Assembly (NCBI GenBank): GCA_947168855.1
Contig: CAMVNO010000008.1
Coordinates: 62,001 to 126,000, forward strand
Direction: 5' to 3'
Source of the DNA: an uncultured Clostridia bacterium
GTDB lineage: Bacteria; Bacillota; Clostridia; Christensenellales; CAG-138
Length of the DNA stretch: 64,000 bases
Numbering within the stretch: the stretch's first letter is position 1; each line of letters begins with the position of its first letter. Made by a program: the position numbers and the translations under genes. Under the pieces are notes generated by a model. That model was not told where the DNA came from, did not search any database, and worked only from the letters and a program-made list of their open reading frames with translations. Positions 9,856 to 17,448 of this stretch are shown in pieces.

Positions 9856-9932
9856 GTGCCTGTAGCTCAGCTGGATAGAGTGACAGACTCCGACTCTGTA
9901 GGCCGCACGTTCGTATCGTGTCGGGCACGCCA
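9856..9932 (+). tRNA. tRNA-Arg (anticodon CCG), CCA encoded
   Basis: Cloverleaf by eye: acceptor GTGCCTG/CGGGCAC, D-arm GCTC/GAGT, anticodon arm ACAGA-CTCCGAC-TCTGT, T-arm GCACG-TTCGTAT-CGTGT, then G-CCA. Confidence 0.88.
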
Positions 9933-9933
9933 C

Positions 9934-9972
9934 AAGCAAACGACTCCGCCTTTAGGGCGGGGTCGATTGCTT
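9934..9972 (+). terminator. Hairpin after tRNA-Arg
   Basis: AAGCAAACGACTCCGCC-TTTA-GGGCGGGGTCGATTGCTT. Confidence 0.6.
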
Positions 9973-10093
9973 ATGTACGCCCTGCGTACATGATTTGAAC
10001 GTAGTGCACATAGGCGGGCGGGATGCAGAGGGGAATTGTCAGACGCGGCGCGCTGTGATATACTGTGAAAAACAGCCGACGGGAGGGAACGTC

Positions 10094-11356
10094 ATGCAAG
10101 AGCGCACGATATTCTATGAGAAGGTCAAAGAGCGTCTGATCCGCTATGCAAAGGTCGACACGCAGTCCGACCGTTACGGCAAGGATACGCCCACGACGCA
10201 GAAGCAGTTTGACCTCGCGCGCATGCTTTTTGACGAGCTCAACGCGATCGGCGCAGGCGAGGTCCGCCTCGACGAATCAACCTGCGTGGTCACGGCAAAG
10301 CTCGGCTCGACGATGCCGGACGGCGGGGGGAAACCCTTCGGTCTGGTTACGCACATGGACACCGCGCCCGACGCGCCCGGCACGAACGTAAAACCGTGGG
10401 TGCTCGAAGCCTACGACGGCGGCGATATCCTGTTGAACGCGGAGCGCGGCATCGTGATGTCGCCGAAGGAGTTTCCGAATCTTTTGAACTACGTCGGACA
10501 GGACCTGATCCTCACCGACGGCACGACGCTTTTGGGCGGCGACGACAAGGCGGCGATCGCGTCGGTCATGACGTTTGCGGAGCATTGCCTTGCGCATCCG
10601 GAGATCCCGCACGGACCGGTGTCGCTGGCGTTTACGCCGGATGAGGAGGTCGGAGGGCTTGCGAAGGATCTGGACCTCGACCGCTTCGGCGCGAAGGTCG
10701 CGTACACGCTCGACGGCGATCATTTGGGCTTCTACATGGACGAGACGTTCAACGCGTCCGAGGCGACGCTTGAAATCAAGGGGCTCAGCGTGCACCCGGC
10801 GACCGCGAAGGGCATCATGGTCAACGCCGCGGACGTCGCGGGCGAGTTCCTTGCGATGCTGCCGCGCTTTGAAAAGCCGCGGTACACGGCGGGACGCGAG
10901 GGCTTCTTCCACGTGATCGCGGTCAACGCAGACGTGGAGCGCGCGAAGGTCGTGCTGATCATCCGCGACCACGACCGCATCCGGTTTGAACACCGAGAGG
11001 CGTACCTTGAAAAATGCGCGGACGCGCTGCGGGCGGAGTACGGCGCGGACCGCATATCGCTTACGATCGAGCAGTCGTATCGCAACATGAAGGAATACGT
11101 CGGCCGCGAGCCGTACCTGATCGAAAACCTCACCGAGGCGATCCGCATGGCGGGGCTCGAGCCGAAGACGGAACCGTTCCGCGGCGGCACGGACGGATCG
11201 GCGCTTTCGGAACGCGGGCTGCCGTGCCCGAACCTCTCCGCAGGCTATGAGAACGCGCACGGACGGTTCGAATACGTCCCGATCCCATCGATGGAAAAGA
11301 ATGTGGAAATTCTGCTGCATCTTGCCGCGCTGTTCGGCAGTCTGCAGGATGAATAA
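10094..11356 (+). CDS. pepT: Peptidase T (tripeptide aminopeptidase)
   Basis: MQERTIFYEKVKERLIRYAKVDTQSD...GLVTHMDTAPDAPGTNVKP...ILTDGTTLLGGDDKAAIASVM...FTPDEEVGG. Confidence 0.95.
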   Translation: MQERTIFYEKVKERLIRYAKVDTQSDRYGKDTPTTQKQFDLARMLFDELNAIGAGEVRLDESTCVVTAKLGSTMPDGGGKPFGLVTHMDTAPDAPGTNVKPWVLEAYDGGDILLNAERGIVMSPKEFPNLLNYVGQDLILTDGTTLLGGDDKAAIASVMTFAEHCLAHPEIPHGPVSLAFTPDEEVGGLAKDLDLDRFGAKVAYTLDGDHLGFYMDETFNASEATLEIKGLSVHPATAKGIMVNAADVAGEFLAMLPRFEKPRYTAGREGFFHVIAVNADVERAKVVLIIRDHDRIRFEHREAYLEKCADALRAEYGADRISLTIEQSYRNMKEYVGREPYLIENLTEAIRMAGLEPKTEPFRGGTDGSALSERGLPCPNLSAGYENAHGRFEYVPIPSMEKNVEILLHLAALFGSLQDE

Positions 11357-11366
11357 GGAGGAACAT

Positions 11367-11954
11367 ATGGAAGAAACCGAACGCAAACCGATCTTTTTGA
11401 ACACCTATGTACCGAACGAACAGACCGGCCGGCAGATCTACAGAAACGTCCGCTTTGTGCGGCGGCTGCTGGTTTTCCTGCTCGGCACGGGATTTCTTGC
11501 CGTGGTACTGTATTATCTCGTTTGGCTGATCCGCTGGGCGGCGGATTACGATCAGCCGGTCTATACGCAGCGGCTGTTCTGGCTCTGCATCGTCGCCGTC
11601 GCGCTGTATGCGGTTCTGATCGTGCGGGAGATCTTTGCGCCGCGCACGTTCGCAAAGCGGGAGATACGCCGGCTGAAGGAAGCGTACGGCACCGACCGGG
11701 TCGAGATCCGTGCGGCGTTTTTCGATGACGGGGTTGCGTTTCATAACCTCGCGTCGAACGCCGAAATGCAGATCGCATATACCGCCTTCGGAACGATCAC
11801 CGAAACGGAGGATCTGTTTCTCGCACAAACAAAGCAGAAGCAGCTGATCGCATTCAGCAAGCTCGGCTTTGAAAACACGGATATTCCGGGCTTCCGCGAC
11901 TTTATGGATGAAAAATGCCCGAACGCAAAACGCAAATGGAGAAAGGCGGACTGA
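11367..11954 (+). CDS. YcxB-like membrane protein
   Basis: Two TM helices followed by a YcxB-like C-terminal region; SD AAGGAGG. Confidence 0.55.
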   Translation: MEETERKPIFLNTYVPNEQTGRQIYRNVRFVRRLLVFLLGTGFLAVVLYYLVWLIRWAADYDQPVYTQRLFWLCIVAVALYAVLIVREIFAPRTFAKREIRRLKEAYGTDRVEIRAAFFDDGVAFHNLASNAEMQIAYTAFGTITETEDLFLAQTKQKQLIAFSKLGFENTDIPGFRDFMDEKCPNAKRKWRKAD

Positions 11955-11956
11955 AT

Positions 11957-12457
11957 ATGAAAACGATCTATCTGGCAGGCGGATGCTTCTGGGGCATGCA
12001 GAAATTCCTCGATCAGTTCGAGGGCGTGAAGGAAACCGAGGTCGGCTACGCAAACGGACCGGATCATGCGCCGAGTTACCGCGAGGTGTGCGACAATTCC
12101 GGGCACGCGGAGACGGTGCGCGTCGCGTACGACGAGACGGTGCTGTCGCTTCCGGCGCTGCTGCGCTTCTATTTTCAGGTTATCGACCCTGTTTCGGTCA
12201 ATCGGCAGGGTGAGGATAGCGGCATTCAGTACCGCACCGGCATCTATTATACCGACGAAAGCCAGCTTCCGGACATCGAAATGGTTTACAAAGAGATCGA
12301 GGCGAAGGAGAATCAGCCCCTTGCGGTCGAGGTGAAGCCGATTGAAAACTTTTTCTCCGCCGAGGTCTATCACCAGAAATACCTCGATAAGAATCCGGGC
12401 GGCTACTGCCACATTCCGGCGCGGTATTTCCATCTGGAAGAGAAACGCGGTGTCTGA
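11957..12457 (+). CDS. msrA: Peptide-methionine (S)-S-oxide reductase
   Basis: MKTIYLAGGCFWGMQKFLDQFEGVKETEVGYANG; NPGGYCHIPARYF. Confidence 0.95.
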   Translation: MKTIYLAGGCFWGMQKFLDQFEGVKETEVGYANGPDHAPSYREVCDNSGHAETVRVAYDETVLSLPALLRFYFQVIDPVSVNRQGEDSGIQYRTGIYYTDESQLPDIEMVYKEIEAKENQPLAVEVKPIENFFSAEVYHQKYLDKNPGGYCHIPARYFHLEEKRGV

Positions 12458-12480
12458 GAAGGATCCGCATTGTTAACAAT

Positions 12481-12524
12481 AAGAGGGTGTTAAGAAACAA
12501 ATCTCTGTTTCTTAACACCCTCTT
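12481..12524. terminator. 19-bp perfect inverted-repeat hairpin
   Basis: AAGAGGGTGTTAAGAAACA-AATCTC-TGTTTCTTAACACCCTCTT. Confidence 0.75.
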
Positions 12525-12539
12525 TATGAATACTCGCTT

Positions 12540-12720
12540 CGCTCCGTGAATTGTCCAAAGGACATGAATTGCGCCTTCCGGCGCATGAATTGACGGCAAA
12601 GCCGTCATGAAGGTCGGTTTTCCGAACGGAAAAACTTCATAAATGGCAATGGAATTGCCGATACATGCCGAAGTCAATTCATGGCGCAGCCGATTCATGC
12701 AGCCATGCTGCAATTCATAG
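12540..12720. repeat. Hairpin array A: variable short hairpins separated by [A/G]TGAATTG then C[A/G]ATTCAT linkers
   Basis: Left linkers at 12546, 12564, 12585; central TTTTCCG-AA-CGGAAAA at 12618-12633; right linkers at 12675, 12691, 12711. Confidence 0.9.
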
Positions 12721-12771
12721 GGGTTGTTAAGAAATGCAAAACACGTTCTAAAAGCCCCGTTTCCGTGCTTC

Positions 12772-13896
12772 TCAGTCTTTGCCGAGGAATTTCGACGCGG
12801 TCAGCGTGGAAAGATCGACGAATGCGTCGGTCTCCGCGTCGTATTCGCCGAAGCCGAGCATATTCGGGATCGGTCTGCCGTATACGACGGTGCCGTCCGG
12901 CATTCGGTTGTAAACCGGCTTGCTGATGACCTCTCCCATAAAAGTGAGTATCGTGCTGTTTTCGCCGTCAAGGTTGAACGCGTCCCTGACGCCGACCGAT
13001 TTCATAATATCGACCATCATCACGTTGCTCACGCCCCTTGCTTTATCGCCGCGATGGTCTACAACCACGATCGCGTAATGACCGGGCTCGTAATAGCCGA
13101 GCATCGTGCGCGCCCGGTATCCCATTCGCTTGGATTTGGTCGCGCCGGGACCCTCCTTGTAATTGCGGATAATGATCGGACCGAACTGCCATCCGAACCA
13201 GGCGCCGTTCGCAATCTCCTTGTCAATGTCCAGTTCCCCTTTCGGAATATAGAAGGTTTTCATGGAACCGTCCTTATAGATCAGACAGACACTTTTGGAG
13301 TTCCAGCTTTTGGCTTCTTTGGCGTTCAGATAGAGCTTGCCCTCATCCAGGAACAGCTCGGGGACGTTGACGGTGTGGGTGGTGTTGATGGCAAGGATCG
13401 CGTTCCCTTGTTTTGCCAGTTGGTCGCCCCGGAGCGTACCCCTGTTGAACTGACCTTTTGCGAACAGCTGCCGCATCGAACGGATGTTCCGGACCCAGAT
13501 ATCCGCGACATAGTAGCGCGAGGGCAGGTCCCGGTTCTCCAGAACGTCCGGCAGAATCTCCTCGTGTACGGTGATCGCGATCCTGAGCTCATCGCTCTGA
13601 TAGCTGTAATCCGCGTCGACGCCGGTATCGTAATCCGGGAAATTGACCGCGATGTCGCCCGGGCGCGTCGGCGTGGGCGAGGGCGTGGGCGTAGGGGTGG
13701 GAGTCGGTTCCGGCGTCGGTTCCGGCGTTGCGGGGACCTCTGTGGGCGCCGGCGTTTCAATCGCCACGATCTCCGGTTCCTCGGGCGTCGGTTCCGGCGT
13801 CGCTTCCGAAACCGCGGGCTGCGGCGCGGCGGGTTCCCCGCAGGCGGCGGCGAACAGGAACAGTGCGGCAAGGCAAAGGGTCAGCCATTTTTTCAT
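12772..13896 (-). CDS. Lipoprotein with Pro/Thr linker and phosphodiester glycosidase (NAGPA-like) domain
   Basis: MKKWLTLCLAALFLFAAACGEP lipobox; TPEPTPTPTPTP linker; MLGYYEPGHYAIVVVDHRG...AFNLDGENSTIL. Confidence 0.82.
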   Translation of the reverse strand: MKKWLTLCLAALFLFAAACGEPAAPQPAVSEATPEPTPEEPEIVAIETPAPTEVPATPEPTPEPTPTPTPTPSPTPTRPGDIAVNFPDYDTGVDADYSYQSDELRIAITVHEEILPDVLENRDLPSRYYVADIWVRNIRSMRQLFAKGQFNRGTLRGDQLAKQGNAILAINTTHTVNVPELFLDEGKLYLNAKEAKSWNSKSVCLIYKDGSMKTFYIPKGELDIDKEIANGAWFGWQFGPIIIRNYKEGPGATKSKRMGYRARTMLGYYEPGHYAIVVVDHRGDKARGVSNVMMVDIMKSVGVRDAFNLDGENSTILTFMGEVISKPVYNRMPDGTVVYGRPIPNMLGFGEYDAETDAFVDLSTLTASKFLGKD

Positions 13897-13978
13897 GAAA
13901 AGTACCTCCGATTCGAATATGTTGGTCGGGAAACGCGCGGTCTTTGCATCGCGCGGAAAACGGTTTGAAAATACCGGG

Positions 13979-14905
13979 TCATTGCGGCGCGTCCCGGTCC
14001 GGGTCCGGTTCCGCTCGGTTCAGATATCCGTCCGAGAGGAGCTTTGCAAAGTCCCAGACGCTCTGCACCGCGGGGGACATTCCGTGCAGCCGGTACCGGA
14101 GGAGGCAGATCTCGCGCGTCATCGGCACGTCGGAGAACGGGATCAGCCGGAGATTGAACGTGTCGAGGATCGGAAGCCGCGGCATGATCGCGACGCCGGC
14201 GCCGGTCGTGACGGACGCGGCGATCGAGCTGTACTCGTCCGCTTCAAAGACGATGTTCGGCGAAAACGACGCCTTCTTGAACTTGTCGGCGAGCTCGCGG
14301 TAGATGACCGCTTCGTGTGAGATCGAGATAAACTGTTCCTTCCTGACATCCGCCAGCGTGACGGACGCGCGCTTCGCAAGCCGGTGCGACGCGGGTACGG
14401 CAAGAAACAGCTCCTGCTTTGCAACCGGCAGATATTCGACGGAATCGATCTCCGGTTTGCCCGCGATCAGCAGATCCAGCGAACCGTTCAGAAGCTGCTC
14501 GATGAGCCCGCCTGCCATGCCCTGATGGAAGCGGAACGCGGTCTGGCGGCTGCCGAGATGCGCGTAGAACCGGTCGACAAACGCCGGCAGCACCGAAAAA
14601 CTGACGCTGTAAATGTATCCGAGATTGATGATCCCGGCGCTCGGCGCCTTGAGCTCCTTCAGGCGCTCCTGTCCCTTGCTGAGCTCGGACAGCGCGCGCT
14701 TTGCGTACGGCAGGAATTCCGCGCCGTAACAGGTCAGCGCGATCTGTTTGCCCTGCTTTTCAAACAGCGGCATGCCGATCTCCTTTTCGAGCTTCGAAAG
14801 CGCGTAGCTTAGGCTCGGCTGCGAGATGTACAGCAGTCCCGCCGCGCGCGTGTAGTGCAGAACCTCCGCGGTCACGCAGAAATACCGAAGCTGCTGCAGC
14901 GTCAT
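13979..14905 (-). CDS. LysR family transcriptional regulator
   Basis: MTLQQLRYFCVTAEVLHYTRAAGLLYISQPSLSYALSKLEKEIGMPLFEK. Confidence 0.93.
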   Translation of the reverse strand: MTLQQLRYFCVTAEVLHYTRAAGLLYISQPSLSYALSKLEKEIGMPLFEKQGKQIALTCYGAEFLPYAKRALSELSKGQERLKELKAPSAGIINLGYIYSVSFSVLPAFVDRFYAHLGSRQTAFRFHQGMAGGLIEQLLNGSLDLLIAGKPEIDSVEYLPVAKQELFLAVPASHRLAKRASVTLADVRKEQFISISHEAVIYRELADKFKKASFSPNIVFEADEYSSIAASVTTGAGVAIMPRLPILDTFNLRLIPFSDVPMTREICLLRYRLHGMSPAVQSVWDFAKLLSDGYLNRAEPDPDRDAPQ

Positions 14906-16206
14906 GCGCTCACCTCCCAAAGATCCTTTGAAAGCGCGCGCCACGCGTCCAGAAGAAGCCCCAGCGCCAGCATGTCCGCCGCGCCGCCGGGGGAGAGGTT
15001 CAGGCCGATCATCTCCCGGTCGAGCGCGCAGAGCGCCGCGATCCGTTCCGCTTCGGGCAGAAACGCGATTTTGCGCGCGCGGGACTGCACAAAGGAGAGT
15101 CCCGCCTCGCCGCCGCGGTGCAGAAGGTTCGTATCGGAAAGCACGATCATCACGTCGCAAAGCGCGAGCGCGCCCGGGTTTTCGGCGTCCTTGTGCGCTG
15201 CGAGCCGGTCTGCGCAGTACTGCGCGTGGAAGAACCCGTCCGCCGCTTCGCCGACCGCGCCGCGCGCGCCGTATTGCGCAAGGACCTTCGCGCCGTTCGT
15301 ATCCCGCTCGGTCTGCGCGCGCGAAAGCCGCTCATTCGCGTCAAGTCCTGCAAGCGCGGAGGCGTAACCGACCGCGTCGCCGCCGAAGCTGAGCGCCTTG
15401 CCCATACCGAAGAGGAGAAGCCCCATCGAGTAGATCATGCCCTTGTGCGTGTTCACGCCGTTCGTGGCGGCAAACATCGCGCGTTCGGCTTCCCGCCCGG
15501 CTTTTCTGAGCGGCAGCATGCCCGCATCCGCAAGTCCGAGGGAAACGGCGGTTCTGAAATAGGGGACGAGGGACGCGGCGCTTTTCAGGAACAGCGGCAC
15601 GTTCATGTCCGTATGCGCGCCGTTGTTGTTTTGATCGACCAGTCCGGGCTTCGGGGTCGTTAAGAGTTCGCGTTCCAGCGCAAAGTGCGCGGCGTATGCC
15701 AGCGTGTCGGCGCAGAAATCGTCGAGAAGCGCCTCGGTCGCCGCCTTTACGGCGTCCAGCCCGTGCGCGCGGCTTCTTGCGCAGTCCGCCGCGGGACCGC
15801 CGCAGATCAGGCATCTGCGCGGAATGCTTCTGGAAAGCTTTTCGCCGCCTGCGTTCAGCACGTCGAAGTCGAAAAGCCTTGCGGCGGGGAAGGCGTCCTC
15901 AAGCCGTTCGAGCGCCGCTTTGACCTCGCGCGCGTCAGCTTGCAGCAGGATCAGCGCTTCCGTGCCGGTACGCGCGTCCGAAACGCGGCGTTCGCGCTCC
16001 GAAAAACCGAGCTGCCCGAAAGCGGAAAGCCCGCGGTCAAACAGCAGCCGCGTCTTTGCGGTGCGCTTGACGTCGCCCGCAATGTTCAGCGAAAACGAAA
16101 CGAGGCAGCACGTTTTGTCCGCCGATGCGAGCATGGCGGACTGGGCGGCGGCGCGGTGTTCGCGCGCGTCAAGCATTTCTTGTAACGTAACGGAGGATGG
16201 CTGCAT
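14902..16206 (-). CDS. citXG: CitXG fusion: holo-citrate lyase synthase / triphosphoribosyl-dephospho-CoA synthase
   Basis: CitX-like N-term (MQPSSVTLQEMLDAREHRAAAQ...LVSFSLNIAGDVKRTAKTRLLFDRGL), CitG-like C-term (LTTPKPGLVDQNNNGAHTDMNVPLFLKSAASL). Confidence 0.9.
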   Translation of the reverse strand: MQPSSVTLQEMLDAREHRAAAQSAMLASADKTCCLVSFSLNIAGDVKRTAKTRLLFDRGLSAFGQLGFSERERRVSDARTGTEALILLQADAREVKAALERLEDAFPAARLFDFDVLNAGGEKLSRSIPRRCLICGGPAADCARSRAHGLDAVKAATEALLDDFCADTLAYAAHFALERELLTTPKPGLVDQNNNGAHTDMNVPLFLKSAASLVPYFRTAVSLGLADAGMLPLRKAGREAERAMFAATNGVNTHKGMIYSMGLLLFGMGKALSFGGDAVGYASALAGLDANERLSRAQTERDTNGAKVLAQYGARGAVGEAADGFFHAQYCADRLAAHKDAENPGALALCDVMIVLSDTNLLHRGGEAGLSFVQSRARKIAFLPEAERIAALCALDREMIGLNLSPGGAADMLALGLLLDAWRALSKDLWEVSA

Positions 16207-17149
16207 AGGTGGTTTCGGGGACAAGGTCCCGGCATAATTCCGGTTTGCCTTCGCGAATATACGCGCGCACGCGGCTTGCGCTGATCGCTTCAAGGCGCGG
16301 GATCTCGATGAGCTCGATGCCGCTTTCGGGCAGAAGCTCCTTCATGCGGCGGTTATAGGCGCAGGTGGTCGGCGAAAACGGCTCCTCGCCCACGAAGCGC
16401 TTTTTGATGTGCAGCGCCGGCGCGATCCGCTTGCGGAACAGCTCCACGTCGAGATCCGCCTTGACGGCGTCGGCGTGCTGCTCGTCCCGAATGAAATAGG
16501 CGGGGAAGGTCTCGCGCGAGACAAGGTACTCGTCCGCGTGCTCCACATGGCAGTTTTCGATGTGCGCCGTGCCCGCCCTGAGCATTTCGTAGCGCTCGTC
16601 CGGCGAGAACATGGAGCCCGGCTCGGAGACCGAGAACACATACAGCGCGTCGCAGTGCTTCGAGGCATATTCGCAGAGATGCAGATGCCCGCGCGTGAAC
16701 GGGTCGCCGTTCACAACGATCGCGCCGCATTCGCCCTCGTAGCGCGGGAGCGAGGCAAGATAGTCCGAGAAACCGTTCTTCCGGTCCTCCATCAGCACGG
16801 CGTCCTTCGTTTCGACGATCGGGAAGAAGCCCATGGACTGAAACATCGCGCGGTTTTTCGGCTTCGTGCAGATGAACAGGCGCTTCTGCCCCGCGCGCGC
16901 GGCTTCGTTCAGAAGCTCCGAAAGCACCGTCGCGAAAAGACCCTCGCCTTCGAGATCGGGAGAAACGGCAAACTGCTTCAGCGTGTGCCCGGCGCGCGCG
17001 CCGCAGGCAACGATGTTGAAATCGTCGTCCGTCGCAAGCGCAACGACGTCCGCGTCGCCCTCGTCGCGAAGGTCCGATGAGGATAGAAAATCTTTATAAC
17101 GCGCATCGAGCCGCTTCGGCAGCGGCGTGTAAAAGAGGGAAACGTCCAA
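16169..17149 (-). CDS. citC: [Citrate (pro-3S)-lyase] ligase
   Basis: GAIVVNGDPFTRGHLHLCEYASKHCDALYVFSVSEP; N-terminal GNAT-like region. Confidence 0.92.
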   Translation of the reverse strand: MDVSLFYTPLPKRLDARYKDFLSSSDLRDEGDADVVALATDDDFNIVACGARAGHTLKQFAVSPDLEGEGLFATVLSELLNEAARAGQKRLFICTKPKNRAMFQSMGFFPIVETKDAVLMEDRKNGFSDYLASLPRYEGECGAIVVNGDPFTRGHLHLCEYASKHCDALYVFSVSEPGSMFSPDERYEMLRAGTAHIENCHVEHADEYLVSRETFPAYFIRDEQHADAVKADLDVELFRKRIAPALHIKKRFVGEEPFSPTTCAYNRRMKELLPESGIELIEIPRLEAISASRVRAYIREGKPELCRDLVPETTYAAILRYVTRNA

Positions 17150-17317
17150 TCCCGCCTCCGATCTGCGGCAGAATCCTGCCGCATTTTCGTTGAAATCGCA
17201 TGAAAAACGCCGGATCGCCGCGATCCTTCCGCCGAAAAACCGAAAAAACCCCTTGCGCTTTTCTTTTTTTCAGTATAGCAGATATGCGGCACGGAACGCA
17301 AGAGAAAAATACAAACG

Positions 17318-17332
17318 ATAGAGAATCTCTAT
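17318..17332. promoter_or_regulatory. Putative LysR-type binding site (T-N11-A palindrome)
   Basis: ATAGAGAATCTCTAT, perfect arms; centre about 64 bp upstream of the predicted acn start site. Confidence 0.65.
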
Positions 17333-17353
17333 GAAATATGAGAAAAATACTAT

Positions 17354-17382
17354 TTGAAATGTTACAGGAAAACTTATATAAT
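17354..17382 (+). promoter_or_regulatory. Putative sigmaA promoter of aconitase-icd-citD
   Basis: TTGAAA-N17-TATAAT. Confidence 0.7.
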
Positions 17383-17448
17383 CAAAAACAGAGGCGGCGG
17401 ACGCGTTTCGCCGCAGATCTTCAAAAAACATGGGAGGAAACAAAAACG

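Noticed and set aside
9713-9928. ORF MPDTIRTCGLQSRSLSLYPAELQAHG... (minus)
   Set aside because: Antisense of the tRNA-Arg gene; a classic spurious ORF
12481-12720. Integron attC-like or simple REP/BIME element
   Set aside because: No integrase or RYYYAAC-type core, and stems are not conserved between units as in REP/BIME; kept as an unclassified hairpin array
12724-13968. 414-aa plus-strand ORF
   Set aside because: Antisense to the phosphodiester glycosidase lipoprotein, which has a lipobox and domain motifs
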